From Rhodobium orientis (GTDB lineage Bacteria > Pseudomonadota > Alphaproteobacteria > Rhizobiales > Rhodobiaceae), in the NCBI RefSeq assembly GCF_003258835.1, contig NZ_NPEV01000035.1, forward strand, positions 1 through 59,350: DNA of 59,350 nucleotides. Direction: 5' to 3'. Below are positions 1 through 9,029 of this stretch, piece after piece; the first letter of the stretch is position 1, and each line of letters opens with the position of its first letter. The position numbers and the translations under genes are program-made. A model generated the notes under the pieces. That model did no database searches and was not told where the DNA came from. It saw only the letters and a program-made list of their open reading frames with translations.

Positions 1-30
1 TTCCAGTTTGAATTCGGCCCTAATGCATAA
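1..30 (+). CDS. possible C-terminal tail of an upstream gene (partial)
   Basis: Frame 1 is open from the window edge to a TAA at 28-30 and would encode the nine-residue tail FQFEFGPNA. It ends 24 nt before the NosL-like start, so it could be the last codons of the preceding gene in the same operon. Ten codons cannot prove coding, and the family cannot be named. Confidence 0.3.
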   Translation, partial: FQFEFGPNA

Positions 31-54
31 ACTCAGTTTATCCATGGAGCGCCC

Positions 55-489
55 ATGAAGGACCGTCGCCTGCCGCCCCCCGGCCCGAACGACACCTGCC
101 CCGTCTGCGGCATGTTCGTTGCCAAATATCCGGACTGGATCGCCACCGTCCTCTTCAAGGACGGCAGCACCGACCATTTCGACGGCGCCAAGGACTTCTT
201 CAAGTACCTGCTCGACATGGCGAAATACGCCAAGGGCAAGGTCCGGGACGACATCGTCGGAATGGGCGTCACCGACTACTACTCGACGGAGCGGATCGAT
301 GCCCGCGGCGCCTATTTCGTCCTCGGCTCCGACGTCCTCAGCCCGATGGGCCACGACCTCATCCCGCACCCGAGTGCGGAGGACGCGGCCGAGTTCTCCA
401 CCGACCATGAGGGCAAGAAGACGCTGCGCTTCGACGACGTGACGATGCCGATGCTCATCGGCCTCGACAGCGGAAAGTTCGACGGGTGA
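55..489 (+). CDS. NosL-like protein (CPVCGM motif), no signal peptide
   Basis: This 144-aa protein resembles the NosL family, whose characterised members are copper-binding lipoproteins serving nitrous oxide reductase. The motif CPVCGM lies at residues 15-20 (C15, C18, M20), followed by the family-like pattern of a D/G-rich strand and an F-D-G-A-K segment. Unlike classic NosL it has no signal peptide or lipobox: an in-frame TAA at 28-30 and no upstream ATG make 55 the only good start. Its stop overlaps the next start (GTGA, 486-489). No nosZ, nosD, nosF or nosY is present nearby; instead it heads an ABC-transporter cassette. A role as a cytoplasmic or otherwise exported metal or thiol chaperone for that cassette is inference. 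Family assignment is fairly secure, function is not. Confidence 0.75.
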   Translation: MKDRRLPPPGPNDTCPVCGMFVAKYPDWIATVLFKDGSTDHFDGAKDFFKYLLDMAKYAKGKVRDDIVGMGVTDYYSTERIDARGAYFVLGSDVLSPMGHDLIPHPSAEDAAEFSTDHEGKKTLRFDDVTMPMLIGLDSGKFDG

Positions 490-824
490 GCGCGCTGCGC
501 CGGTCCGACGTGGCGGTCGGGGCGCTGGCCGCAGCCGCCTCCCTCGCGCTCGTCGCCATGCTCCATGCCTTCGTCGCCTCCCGCACCCCGCCGGCATCGC
601 AGGCGGTCAATGCGGCGCTGGTACGCGATCTCGGCCTCACCGACCTCGTGCTCTTCACCGATGCGCGCTACACGCGCCACCCGTCCGTGGCCGACCTCCA
701 CTCCGCCTTCCAGGACCATCCGATGTCGCTCGACCATTTCCCGTCCGGCTCGCTGATCGCGCCGCCGCGACACATTTTCGGCACCGGGCCACGGTTCGCG
801 AGCGATGAGGAGATCCCGGAATGA
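486..824 (+). CDS. small membrane-anchored protein of the NosL/ABC cassette
   Basis: The 112-aa product starts at a GTG that overlaps the NosL-like stop by 4 nt, and its stop overlaps the permease start by 4 nt, so it is translationally coupled on both sides. Residues about 9-30 form one Ala/Leu-rich membrane anchor, leaving roughly 80 residues outside the membrane. The soluble part carries a polar stretch rich in His and Asp, including TDARYTRHP and DHPMSLDHFPSGS, which looks like a conserved signature. I do not recognise the family. A periplasmic accessory or substrate-presenting subunit for the adjacent ABC module is a reasonable guess from context only. Confidence 0.7.
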   Translation: MSALRRSDVAVGALAAAASLALVAMLHAFVASRTPPASQAVNAALVRDLGLTDLVLFTDARYTRHPSVADLHSAFQDHPMSLDHFPSGSLIAPPRHIFGTGPRFASDEEIPE

Positions 825-1966
825 TCCGCCAGGTCGCCCGCCAGCGCTATCTCATCGACTTCACGCTCGCCTCCATGATGCGGCGCAAGGTCAAGAACGT
901 CGTCCTCTTCGGCGTCTATTTCCTCATCGTCTTCGTGCTCGCCTCGGTGATGCTGTTCGGCAGCGCGATCCGCCGCGAGGCGGCCCTGTTGCTCGCGAAC
1001 GCGCCGGAAGTCACCGTGCAGAAGCTGGTCATGGGCCGGCACGACATGATCTCCGGCGAGCACCTTGAGGCGCTTTCCGCCATTCGCGGCGTGCGCCGCG
1101 CCGAGGGCCGGCTCTGGGGCTATCTGTTCGACCGCGGCAACGGCGCCAACTACACCATGATGGTGCCGCCGGCGAGCGACACGACCCATGCGGTCGGCCC
1201 CGGAGAGGCGATCGTCGGCAGCGGCATCGACCGGGTGAAGACAATCGGGCGCAACGAGTACCTGTTCCTGATCGCCCCGTCCGGCCGGTTCTTCAAATTC
1301 ACCGTCAAGGAGCGCCTGCCGGAGGGTTCCGGGCTCGTCGCCGCCGACCTGGTGCTGATTTCCGAAGCCGACTACCGCGCCCTCTTCGACCTGCCGGACG
1401 GCGTCTACACCGACCTTGCCCTTTCCATCCGCAACGAAAAGGAAGTGGCGACGATCCTCGGCAAGGCGGCCAAGGCGGTGCCCAATTCGCGCTTCGTCAC
1501 CCGCTCCTCCATCGCCCGAACCTACGAATCCATCTTCACCTGGCGCGAGGGCGTGCTGCTCGCCCTTCTCGGCGCGGCGATCCTTTCCTTCGCGATCCTC
1601 GCCTTCGACAAGGCGTCCGGGCTTTCGGCGGAAGAGCGCCGGGAGATCGGCATCCTGAAGGCGGTCGGCTGGGAGACCTCGGACGTCCTCACCTCAAAGT
1701 TCTGGGAGGGCGCGCTGATCTCGCTCGGGGCGTTCCTCATCGGGCTGATCGCGGCCTATGCCCATGTGTTCTTCTTCCAGGCCGGGCTGCTGGAACCGGT
1801 CCTGAAGGGCTGGGCGGTGCTCTATCCCGACTTCCGGCTGACCCCGCACATCGATCCCCTGCAGGTGACCACCCTCGCCTTCTTCACAATCGTTCCCTAC
1901 ACCGCCGCGACGATCATCCCGATCTGGCGGGCGGCGATTACCGATCCGGACACGGTGATGCGATGA
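821..1966 (+). CDS. FtsX/MacB-type ABC transporter permease
   Basis: The 381-aa protein has the FtsX-like topology: one N-terminal membrane helix (about 27-48), a large extracytoplasmic domain of some 190 residues, then three C-terminal helices (about 243-262, 290-315, 350-375). The stretch after the second helix (EERREIGILKAVGW) is the typical coupling segment of this permease class. Permeases of this type do mechanotransmission or lipoprotein/peptide handling in the periplasm rather than channel-like import. The ATG overlaps the upstream stop, and the gene's stop overlaps the ATPase start by 4 nt. The partner ATPase is the next gene. Substrate unknown; the cassette context suggests maturation or repair of a metal-containing envelope protein, which is inference. 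Confidence 0.85.
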   Translation: MIRQVARQRYLIDFTLASMMRRKVKNVVLFGVYFLIVFVLASVMLFGSAIRREAALLLANAPEVTVQKLVMGRHDMISGEHLEALSAIRGVRRAEGRLWGYLFDRGNGANYTMMVPPASDTTHAVGPGEAIVGSGIDRVKTIGRNEYLFLIAPSGRFFKFTVKERLPEGSGLVAADLVLISEADYRALFDLPDGVYTDLALSIRNEKEVATILGKAAKAVPNSRFVTRSSIARTYESIFTWREGVLLALLGAAILSFAILAFDKASGLSAEERREIGILKAVGWETSDVLTSKFWEGALISLGAFLIGLIAAYAHVFFFQAGLLEPVLKGWAVLYPDFRLTPHIDPLQVTTLAFFTIVPYTAATIIPIWRAAITDPDTVMR

Positions 1967-2658
1967 TCGAGCTCCAGGACGTCACCAAGGTCTACAACGA
2001 GGGTCGCCAGAACGCCTTTGCGGCGATCCGCGGCGTCGGGATCACGGTCGGCAACGACCTCACCGCCGTCTTCAAGGGGCCGAGCGGCTCCGGCAAGACG
2101 ACGCTGCTGACCCTCATCGGCTGCCTGGCCCGGCCGACCTCGGGTAGGGTCACCCTCAACGGCGAGACGATCTCCGGGTTGCCGGAGAAATTCCTCACCG
2201 AGATCCGCCGCAAGACCTTCGGCTTCGTGTTCCAGCGCTTCAACCTGATCCGCGGCCTCAGCGCCCGGGAAAACGTCATGCTGCCGGCCTATCCGCTCGG
2301 CCTCGACCACGCCGCCCTGACGCGGCGCGCCGACGAGCTGCTCGACCATCTCGGCCTCGGCTCCAAGGGCGGGCTCAGCGTGGAGCACCTTTCCGGCGGC
2401 GAGGCACAACGGGTGGCGATCGCCCGGGCCCTCGTCAACGACCCGGAATACGTCATCGCCGACGAGCCGACGGCCAATCTCGACACCAAGCTGACGGCAC
2501 AGTTCCTCGATATCGTCAGGACGCTCAGGGCCGAGGGCAAGACCGTCATCATGACCTCGCACGACCCGCGCATCTGGCAGGCCGATATCGTCGACCGGGT
2601 GATCACGCTGGAAGACGGCTTGCTGACGGCGGATGAGAGGGGCGCACACGCGGCATGA
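1963..2658 (+). CDS. ABC transporter ATP-binding protein (LolD/MacB class)
   Basis: This 231-aa nucleotide-binding subunit has a complete set of motifs: Walker A GPSGSGKT at 39-46, Q-loop region FQRFNLI at about 90, signature LSGGE at 143-147 and Walker B VIADEP at about 164-169, followed by an H-loop in TSHDPR. The sequence is of the LolD/MacB/FtsE class that pairs with FtsX-like permeases, which agrees with the gene before it. Four-base overlaps join it to the permease upstream and the membrane protein downstream, so the proteins are probably made in fixed proportion. Confidence 0.92.
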   Translation: MIELQDVTKVYNEGRQNAFAAIRGVGITVGNDLTAVFKGPSGSGKTTLLTLIGCLARPTSGRVTLNGETISGLPEKFLTEIRRKTFGFVFQRFNLIRGLSARENVMLPAYPLGLDHAALTRRADELLDHLGLGSKGGLSVEHLSGGEAQRVAIARALVNDPEYVIADEPTANLDTKLTAQFLDIVRTLRAEGKTVIMTSHDPRIWQADIVDRVITLEDGLLTADERGAHAA

Positions 2659-3653
2659 TCTTCCACCCGCCGATCCTTGCCATCCTGCTGGCCTCGACGC
2701 TGTCCCTCGTCACCCTCGTCTGGGCCTCCGGCTTTGCCGCCAGGCTGGTGCGCAAATGGGACGTGGCGAGCGGCCATGCCGGCCAGATCGCCCTGGAAAA
2801 GCGCACCTATCTGGTCTCCACCGCGCTCGTCTTCGTGCTGGCGCTCGAAGCCGTCTCCCTGATCCTCTTTACGGAGAACGCGGAGCGGATGTCGGTGCTC
2901 TTCGTCGGCGCGATGTGCGCGATCGGCACCCTCAATGTCAACGCCTACGGCTTTCCGGCCTTGATCCTGAAGGTGGCGCTGTTCTTCGGCGCCGCAGTCT
3001 GGCTGATCGTCAACCACGCCGACGGGCTCGGCCGGGACTATCCGCTGACCCGGTTCAAATACGGGCTCTTGATCGCGCTCTCCCCCCTCGTCGTCGCCGT
3101 TGCCGCCGTCCAGTTCGCCTATTTCTACAATCTGAGGGCCGACGTCATCACCTCGTGCTGTTCGCGGGTGTTCGTGCCGAATGCCGGCGGGCTGGAGGCC
3201 GACCTGTCCAGCCTCGATCCGGCGTTTGCCCTGGGGCTGTTGTTCGGCGGTCTCGGAGTGATCGCCGTGCTGGCGCTTGCGGCGCTGAGATGGCGCGCCG
3301 GACGGCTCGCCTATGCGGCCGTCAGCCTCGTCTATTTCGCGGCCGGCATCTCGGCGGTGATCTCGGTGGTCTCGCCCTATATCTACGAGCAGTTCCACCA
3401 CCATTGCCCGTTCTGCATCCTGAAGCCGGAATACGGCTATATCGGCTACTGGCTCTACCTGCCGCTGTTCGTCGGAACGAGCGCTGGGCTCGGCCTCGGC
3501 GCCCTGTCGCTGAAGAGGACGCCGGCGAGCCTTCAAGAGGCCCTGCCGCCGTTCCGGAGGCGCCTCATCCTCACATCGCTTGCAGGGTTCGGGCTTTTCG
3601 GTGCCGTCGCCCTCACCGCCATCCTGCGCTCCAACCTGATCATGTTCGGGTAA
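2655..3653 (+). CDS. polytopic membrane protein with CC and HHHCPFC motifs
   Basis: The 332-aa product has about nine hydrophobic segments and ends the cassette. Two loops carry unusual Cys/His clusters: C168-C169 (TSCCSR) after the fifth helix and H248-H250 followed by C251-P-F-C254 (HHHCPFC) after the seventh. A CxxC next to three His residues fits metal binding or dithiol redox chemistry. I cannot assign a named family. It starts in a 4-nt overlap with the ATPase gene, so it almost certainly works with the ABC module and the NosL-like protein. Possible roles are copper handling, haem or dithiol transfer, all inferred from residues and neighbours. Confidence 0.75.
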   Translation: MIFHPPILAILLASTLSLVTLVWASGFAARLVRKWDVASGHAGQIALEKRTYLVSTALVFVLALEAVSLILFTENAERMSVLFVGAMCAIGTLNVNAYGFPALILKVALFFGAAVWLIVNHADGLGRDYPLTRFKYGLLIALSPLVVAVAAVQFAYFYNLRADVITSCCSRVFVPNAGGLEADLSSLDPAFALGLLFGGLGVIAVLALAALRWRAGRLAYAAVSLVYFAAGISAVISVVSPYIYEQFHHHCPFCILKPEYGYIGYWLYLPLFVGTSAGLGLGALSLKRTPASLQEALPPFRRRLILTSLAGFGLFGAVALTAILRSNLIMFG

Positions 3654-3722
3654 CGACGCCGACCTGCAACCAAAGCCGGCCCCCTTGGCGAAACGGCCGG
3701 AGTGTGGGAAGGGTGCTGCCTT

Positions 3723-3742
3723 GCGGCCGCTGGTGCGGCCGC
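3723..3742 (+). terminator. candidate hairpin after the NosL/ABC cassette
   Basis: Two copies of GCGGCCGC separated by TGGT give a perfect 8-bp stem with a 4-nt loop, 69 nt after the cassette's last stop and 27 nt before the CoA transferase start. There is no U-tract, so it may be a pause or Rho-assisted site, or lie in the leader of the next gene. Confidence 0.35.
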
Positions 3743-3769
3743 GTTCCTTCACGACAAGACGACAGAAGC

Positions 3770-4963
3770 ATGCACACACCCCTTTCCGGCATCCGGGTCC
3801 TCGACCTCACCAACGTGCTCGCCGGGCCGTTCTGCTGCCACCAGCTCGCCCATTTCGGCGCGGAGGTGATCAAGGTCGAGGCCGTCGGCCGCGGCGATCT
3901 TGCCCGCCAGCTCGGCGCCGATGCCGAGCTCAACGCCGCCGGCATGGGCGTCTCGTTCCTCGCCCAGAACGCCGGCAAGAAATCGGTGACGCTCAACCTC
4001 AAATCGCCCAAGGGCAAGGAGTTGCTCAAGCGGCTCGTCGAGACGGCGGACGTGCTGGTGGAGAATTTCCGCCCCGGCGTCATGGACCGGCTGGACCTCG
4101 GCTACGAGGTACTGAAGACGGTCAACCCGAAGCTCATCTATTGCGCGATCTCCGGCTTCGGCCAGGACGGGCCATGGGTACACCGGCCGGCCTACGACCA
4201 GATCATCCAGGGATCCTCCGGCGTCATGTCGATCACCGGCGACGAAAAATCGGCGCCGTTGAGGGTCGGCTATCCGATCGCCGATACCGTCGGCGGCATG
4301 ACTGCGGCGTTCGCCGTCACGGCGGCGCTGAACGCCCGGGAGCGCGGCACCTTCATCGACGTCTCCATGCTGGAAGCGACCATCGCCACCATGGGATGGG
4401 TGGTCTCCAACTATCTCAACGCCGGCGTCGCGCCGGAGCCGCACGGCAACGAGAACATCACCTCGGCGCCGTCGGGCGCGTTCCGCACCGCCGACAGCCT
4501 CCTCAACATCGCCGCCAACAAGGACGAGCAGTGGCAGTTGCTGGCCAACCATCTCGGCCGCCAGGACCTCTTGGGCCGCCCGGAATTCGCCACCCGCGAG
4601 GACCGCAAGGCGCACCGGGAGGAACTGAAAGCGGAGCTTGAAACAACGCTGTCGACGCGCCCGGCCCGCGCCTGGGCCAAGGAACTCAACCGCATCGGCG
4701 TTCCCGCCGGTGCGGTGCTGACCGTGCCGGAGGTCCTCGGCATGCCACAGATTTCAGAGCGCGGCATGCTCGGCACCTACCACGACGTTCCCGGCGTCGG
4801 CCGCGACGTCACGGTGGTGCGCACCGGCGTCAAGGTCGATGGCGAGGCGCCGCAGGTGCCGGCGCCGCCGCCGACGCTCGGCCAGCACAATGGGGAAATC
4901 TACGGCGAACTGGGGCTCGGGTACGACGAGATCGCAGCCCTTGCCGAGGAGGGCGTGATATGA
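3770..4963 (+). CDS. CaiB/BaiF family (class III) CoA transferase
   Basis: The 397-aa length is normal for family III CoA transferases, which move CoA between carboxylic acids through an aspartyl-CoA intermediate. The N-terminus (LSGIRVLDLTNVLAGPF) and the VENFRPGVMDRLDLGY block are diagnostic, and Asp143 in the PAYDQ motif matches the catalytic Asp. An open frame continues upstream, but the family N-terminus starts at this ATG, so I place the start here. It overlaps the downstream citrate-synthase-fold gene by 4 nt (ATGA), which suggests coupled chemistry: activation of a tri- or hydroxy-dicarboxylate to its CoA thioester, then C-C cleavage. The acid is not determined; citrate, citramalate or a related acid is inferred from the partner and nearby Tct transporter. 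Confidence 0.85.
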   Translation: MHTPLSGIRVLDLTNVLAGPFCCHQLAHFGAEVIKVEAVGRGDLARQLGADAELNAAGMGVSFLAQNAGKKSVTLNLKSPKGKELLKRLVETADVLVENFRPGVMDRLDLGYEVLKTVNPKLIYCAISGFGQDGPWVHRPAYDQIIQGSSGVMSITGDEKSAPLRVGYPIADTVGGMTAAFAVTAALNARERGTFIDVSMLEATIATMGWVVSNYLNAGVAPEPHGNENITSAPSGAFRTADSLLNIAANKDEQWQLLANHLGRQDLLGRPEFATREDRKAHREELKAELETTLSTRPARAWAKELNRIGVPAGAVLTVPEVLGMPQISERGMLGTYHDVPGVGRDVTVVRTGVKVDGEAPQVPAPPPTLGQHNGEIYGELGLGYDEIAALAEEGVI

Positions 4964-5748
4964 GCGACGTCTCCGACTGGTGGCGCACCGACATCATCGA
5001 CATGGAACCGGGGGTGATCCGGTTCCGCGGCCACGCCATCGAGGATCTCATCGGCAATGTCTCGTTCCCGCAGATGATCTGGCTGATGACCCGCGGGGCC
5101 CTGCCCACCGAAGGCGAAGCGCGGCTGCTGGAAGCCGCCCTCGTTGCCGCCGTCGACCACGGCCCCCAGGCGCCGTCCATCGCCACGGCGCGGATGGCGG
5201 TGACCTGCGGCCTTCCCCTCAACAACGCGCTCGCCAATGCCGTCAACATGCTCGGCGACGTCCATGGCGGGGCCGGCGAGCAGGCGGTGGAGCTCTACAC
5301 GGCCATCGCGGAAGCCGGCGGACCGGACCATGCCGGGGCGGAGATCGACCGCTGGCAGGCGGAACGCACCAAATTCATCCCCGGCTTCGGCCACCGCTTC
5401 CACAAGCCGGTCGACCCGCGCGCGCCGCGGCTTCTCGGACTTGTCGACGAAGCGGCCTCCGAGGGCATCTGCTCGGGCGATTTCGCGAATATCGGCCGGG
5501 CAATCGAGGCGGAACTCGCGGCGCGCAAGGGCAAGCCGGTGCCGATGAACATCGACGGGGCGACCGCCGTCATCTACGCCGAACTCGGCTTTCCCGCCCC
5601 GCTCGCCCGCGGCCTCTTCTGCCTGTCGCGCTCGGTCGGCGCCGTGGCCCACGCCTGGGAGCAGATGCAGCAGGGCGGCCGCAACAAGGGCCCGACCCCG
5701 CCGCAGTATCGTTGGACGTATACCGGGCCGAAAGAGGCGGGGGAGTAG
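4960..5748 (+). CDS. citryl-CoA-lyase-like citrate synthase-fold protein
   Basis: At 262 aa this is far shorter than citrate synthase (about 430 aa) and has the size of stand-alone citryl-CoA lyases and of the C-terminal domain of ATP-citrate lyase. The active-site set of the fold is present: H102 in GDVHGGAGE, H145 in GFGHRFHKP, R154 in DPRA, D199 in MNIDGATA and R224 in LSRSVGAVAH. The likely reaction is cleavage (or reverse condensation) of a citryl-CoA-type thioester to acetyl-CoA and an oxo acid. The start ATG overlaps the CoA transferase stop, so the two enzymes form a pair. Substrate identity is inference; other 3-hydroxy-3-carboxyacyl-CoA substrates are possible. Confidence 0.8.
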   Translation: MSDVSDWWRTDIIDMEPGVIRFRGHAIEDLIGNVSFPQMIWLMTRGALPTEGEARLLEAALVAAVDHGPQAPSIATARMAVTCGLPLNNALANAVNMLGDVHGGAGEQAVELYTAIAEAGGPDHAGAEIDRWQAERTKFIPGFGHRFHKPVDPRAPRLLGLVDEAASEGICSGDFANIGRAIEAELAARKGKPVPMNIDGATAVIYAELGFPAPLARGLFCLSRSVGAVAHAWEQMQQGGRNKGPTPPQYRWTYTGPKEAGE

Positions 5749-5819
5749 GGTTTTTGCCCGCTCCCGAGCACGGGCTTTGCCCGCTGACCTCCATACTGCT
5801 GGGGGCAGCGACCGGAGGA

Positions 5820-5919
5820 CTGGATTGCCACGTCGGCCTGTCGGCCTCCTCGCAATGACGTTGATAACGTTGGGAAATCAACATTTCGCCGTCATTGCGA
5901 GCGCAGCGAAGCAATCCAG
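5820..5919. repeat. intergenic palindromic repeat, copy 1
   Basis: A 100-bp imperfect inverted repeat: the left arm begins CTGGATTGCCACGTCGGCC and carries CTCGCAATGACG, and the right arm reads GTCATTGCGAGCGCAGCGAA then GCAATCCAG. It sits between two convergent genes. A second copy lies at 37785-37881. The right-arm sequence is a widespread bacterial intergenic repeat motif. Confidence 0.85.
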
Positions 5920-5950
5920 TTTACTTGCCATCTGTTTGTCGTTGGCATCA

Positions 5951-6985
5951 TCACGGCTGCACCATGGCGCTGAGCCAGGCCCTGAGGAACGTGCGGCGCT
6001 TCATCTGGTCGAGGAATACCAGGAGCCCCGGCCCTAGGCGGATCGGGCGGAGCGCGGCTTCCACTTCCAGCGTTTCCGGATCGATCGGCGGCAGGCCGGA
6101 GAGGTTTGAGATCGCCGGGCGATTTTCCGGTGCCGTCAAAAAGTCGACGAAACGGCCGGCAAGGTCCGGCTGGCGCGTGGTGCGTGGGATCATCACCGTC
6201 CTCAGCATGATGTTGGTGTAGTCCTTGAACGGCACGATCCAGGTGTCGTCATTGCCGTTGAACTTCACGTAGCTGCCGATGACGTTGTAGGCGACGGCAA
6301 GGCGGCCGCTGGCGACGTCGCCGATCATCTGGCCGGAGCAGCAATAGAGCCGGGCGCGCAGCCGGCCCATCACCTCCGACAGGCGCCAGAAGGATTCCGA
6401 TTGGCGCGAATCCTGGGTAGCGAACAGATAGCCGAGGCCGCTGGAACGCACGTCGTAGGTGCCGACCCGCTCCTCGAAGCGTTCCGGGTTTTCGCGCAGG
6501 AGCGCGATCAGCTCGTTGCGGTTGCCGGGCATCGGCAGGCCTTCGAAGGCCTTTTTCGAGACAACCGCCACAGCCGGCTCCTGGGTGAAGGCGAAGACCT
6601 GGTCGCGCCAGCGCGCCCACTCCGGCAGGGTCGCCGTCGTCGCCGACGTGTAGGTCAGGGCGTAGCCGTCATTGGCGAGCTTGGTCTGCAGGTCCATGGC
6701 CGAGGACATGGCGATATCGAACACCGCCCTTTCCTCGTAAAGCGCCGTCATCAACGCGGTGCTCGACGCCGTGATGTAGTGCACCGCGATGCCCGGATTT
6801 CGGGCCTGGAAGGCCTCGACCAGCGGCGCGAAGATGGCCAGGTCGCCGGTGGAGATGATCTCCAGCGTGGCGGTGGCGTCGGCCACAGGAAAATTCCGCT
6901 CTTCCTCGATCTGGAACGCCGCGGCAGGCCCGGCGGCGAGCACCAGAAGGCCGGTCAGGCAAGCGGCAAGGTAAGGAAGACGCAT
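5951..6985 (-). CDS. periplasmic solute-binding protein of a two-component operon
   Basis: This 344-aa protein has a clear signal peptide (cleavage near AAA-FQ, residue 23) and the layout of the type 2 periplasmic-binding family that includes iron- and organophosphate-binding proteins: an LEIISTGD opening, FAPLVEAFQARNPGI, and a late YTNIMLRTVMIPRTTRQPD segment. There are no permease or ATPase genes beside it. Instead it is the last gene of an operon with a response regulator and a sensor kinase, its start overlapping the kinase gene by 31 nt. Binding proteins in such positions usually present ligand to the sensor kinase, so a co-sensor role is likely. A CC pair occurs in RLYCCSGQ. Ligand unknown; a carboxylate would fit the neighbouring Tct genes. 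Confidence 0.8.
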   Translation of the reverse strand: MRLPYLAACLTGLLVLAAGPAAAFQIEEERNFPVADATATLEIISTGDLAIFAPLVEAFQARNPGIAVHYITASSTALMTALYEERAVFDIAMSSAMDLQTKLANDGYALTYTSATTATLPEWARWRDQVFAFTQEPAVAVVSKKAFEGLPMPGNRNELIALLRENPERFEERVGTYDVRSSGLGYLFATQDSRQSESFWRLSEVMGRLRARLYCCSGQMIGDVASGRLAVAYNVIGSYVKFNGNDDTWIVPFKDYTNIMLRTVMIPRTTRQPDLAGRFVDFLTAPENRPAISNLSGLPPIDPETLEVEAALRPIRLGPGLLVFLDQMKRRTFLRAWLSAMVQP

Positions 6986-8351
6986 GCGCCGTTTCCCCTT
7001 TCGTTGGAGGCGAGGTCGAGGCTGCCGCCATGGGCCCGGGCGACCTCGTCGACGATGGTGAGGCCGAGGCCGGAGCCGACCACGTCGGCAACGTTGGTGC
7101 CGCGGTCGAAGCGGCCCTTCAGGCGCTCCACGTCGCCGTCGCCGAAGCCCCTGCCCTGGTCCCTGACGGAGACCCGCGCCGTGCGGCCCTTTCTGGCGAT
7201 GGCGACCTCGATGGTGCTTTCCTCGGGCGAATATTTCACCGCGTTGTCGAGGAGGTTGCGAAGCGCGCTCTGTACGAGAATGGCATCGCCTTTTACCTTG
7301 CCGAGGCCGGCCTCCGCGGAAAAGCGGATGGCAATGTCCTTGAGGTCCGCCGTCGGGCCGATGCCGCGGATGGTGTCGCGGGCGAGTTCCTCCAGGTCGA
7401 ACTCGGTGCGGGCGAGGTTGTCGGACCGGAAGGTGACCATGGCGTGGTCGAGGAGCTGGCCGGCGGAGCGCGAGCTTTCGTCGACGGCGCGGATCACCTC
7501 GCGCATGGTCTGGCGGTTATGGGGCTGCTTGACGCTGCGCAGGGCGATCTCGGCCTGGGCGCGCACGGTGGCGAGCGGCGTCCGTACCCGGTGGGCGGCC
7601 TCGGCGATGAACTCCTCGGTGCGCATCAGCGAGGCGCGCAGCCGGTCCATGAAGGAATTGAGGGCAACGAGCAGCGGCACCAGCTCCGATGGCGCGTCGG
7701 AGCGCACCGGCCTCAAATCATGGGCGCCGCGCCGGGCGACAGACTGGGCGAGAAGGTCGAGGGGCCGCAGCGCATTGCGGGCGGCGAACCAACTCAGCGT
7801 GCCGGAGACGAGGAAGAAGCCGATGCCGACGGCGGCCGCGGCAATCGAGATACGCAAGGAGATGGCGGCAAGGCCGGCCCGCGTCTGGGCGACCAGCACC
7901 GTCAGCCGCACGGTCTCGTCGGCAACGGTGATGCGGCGCACGGTGGCGACGACCCGGACCTCGTCGCCGCGAAAGACGGTGGTCTCGAAAGACGGCCGGC
8001 GCAGCTTCGGGGGAACCTCCGGCGCCGGCAAATCGGCATAGCCGGTGATCGTCACGCCGTCGACCATGACCCGGTAGAACACCCGCTCCTCGCTGACGGC
8101 GCCGAGCATGGAGAGCGCCGAATAGGGGATGTCGAGGAAGACCTGGTCGCGCTCGGCCCGCGCGGCCTCGGAAATCGCCGCCGCCGAGGCCTCCAGAATG
8201 TTGTCCTGCGTCGTCTCTGCCGCCTGGCGGGCGAAGGTGCTGACGGAGACGTAGAGGACGACGGACAGGAGCGCAGCGATGACGAGGAGCTGGACGATGA
8301 GGCGACGCCTCAGCGAGCCCGTCGCCGAGATCGCCGGCTTGAAGGGCTGGT

Positions 8352-8355
<4 letters not shown>
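6955..8355 (-). CDS. TctE-type sensor histidine kinase
   Basis: The 466-aa kinase has a first membrane helix at about 20-40, a periplasmic sensor of roughly 125 residues, a second helix at about 170-190, a HAMP-like linker, and a HisKA domain with H255 in AEAAHRVRTPLA. The ATPase domain shows the N box (LRNLLDNAVKYS), G1 (DQGRGFG) and G2 (GSGLGLTIV). The architecture is that of TctE, which senses extracellular tricarboxylates. Its start overlaps the response-regulator stop by 4 nt, and its 3' end overlaps the binding-protein gene. Proximity to the divergent tctC gene supports control of citrate-type uptake. Confidence 0.85.

Positions 8356-9029
<674 letters not shown>

Noticed and set aside
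55-489. Part of a nitrous oxide reductase (nos) operon
   Set aside because: No nosZ, nosD, nosF or nosY signature is present. The ABC module is FtsX/LolD-type, not NosF/NosY.
5820-5919. CRISPR array or insertion sequence
   Set aside because: There are only two distant copies with no spacer periodicity, and no transposase frame inside either copy.
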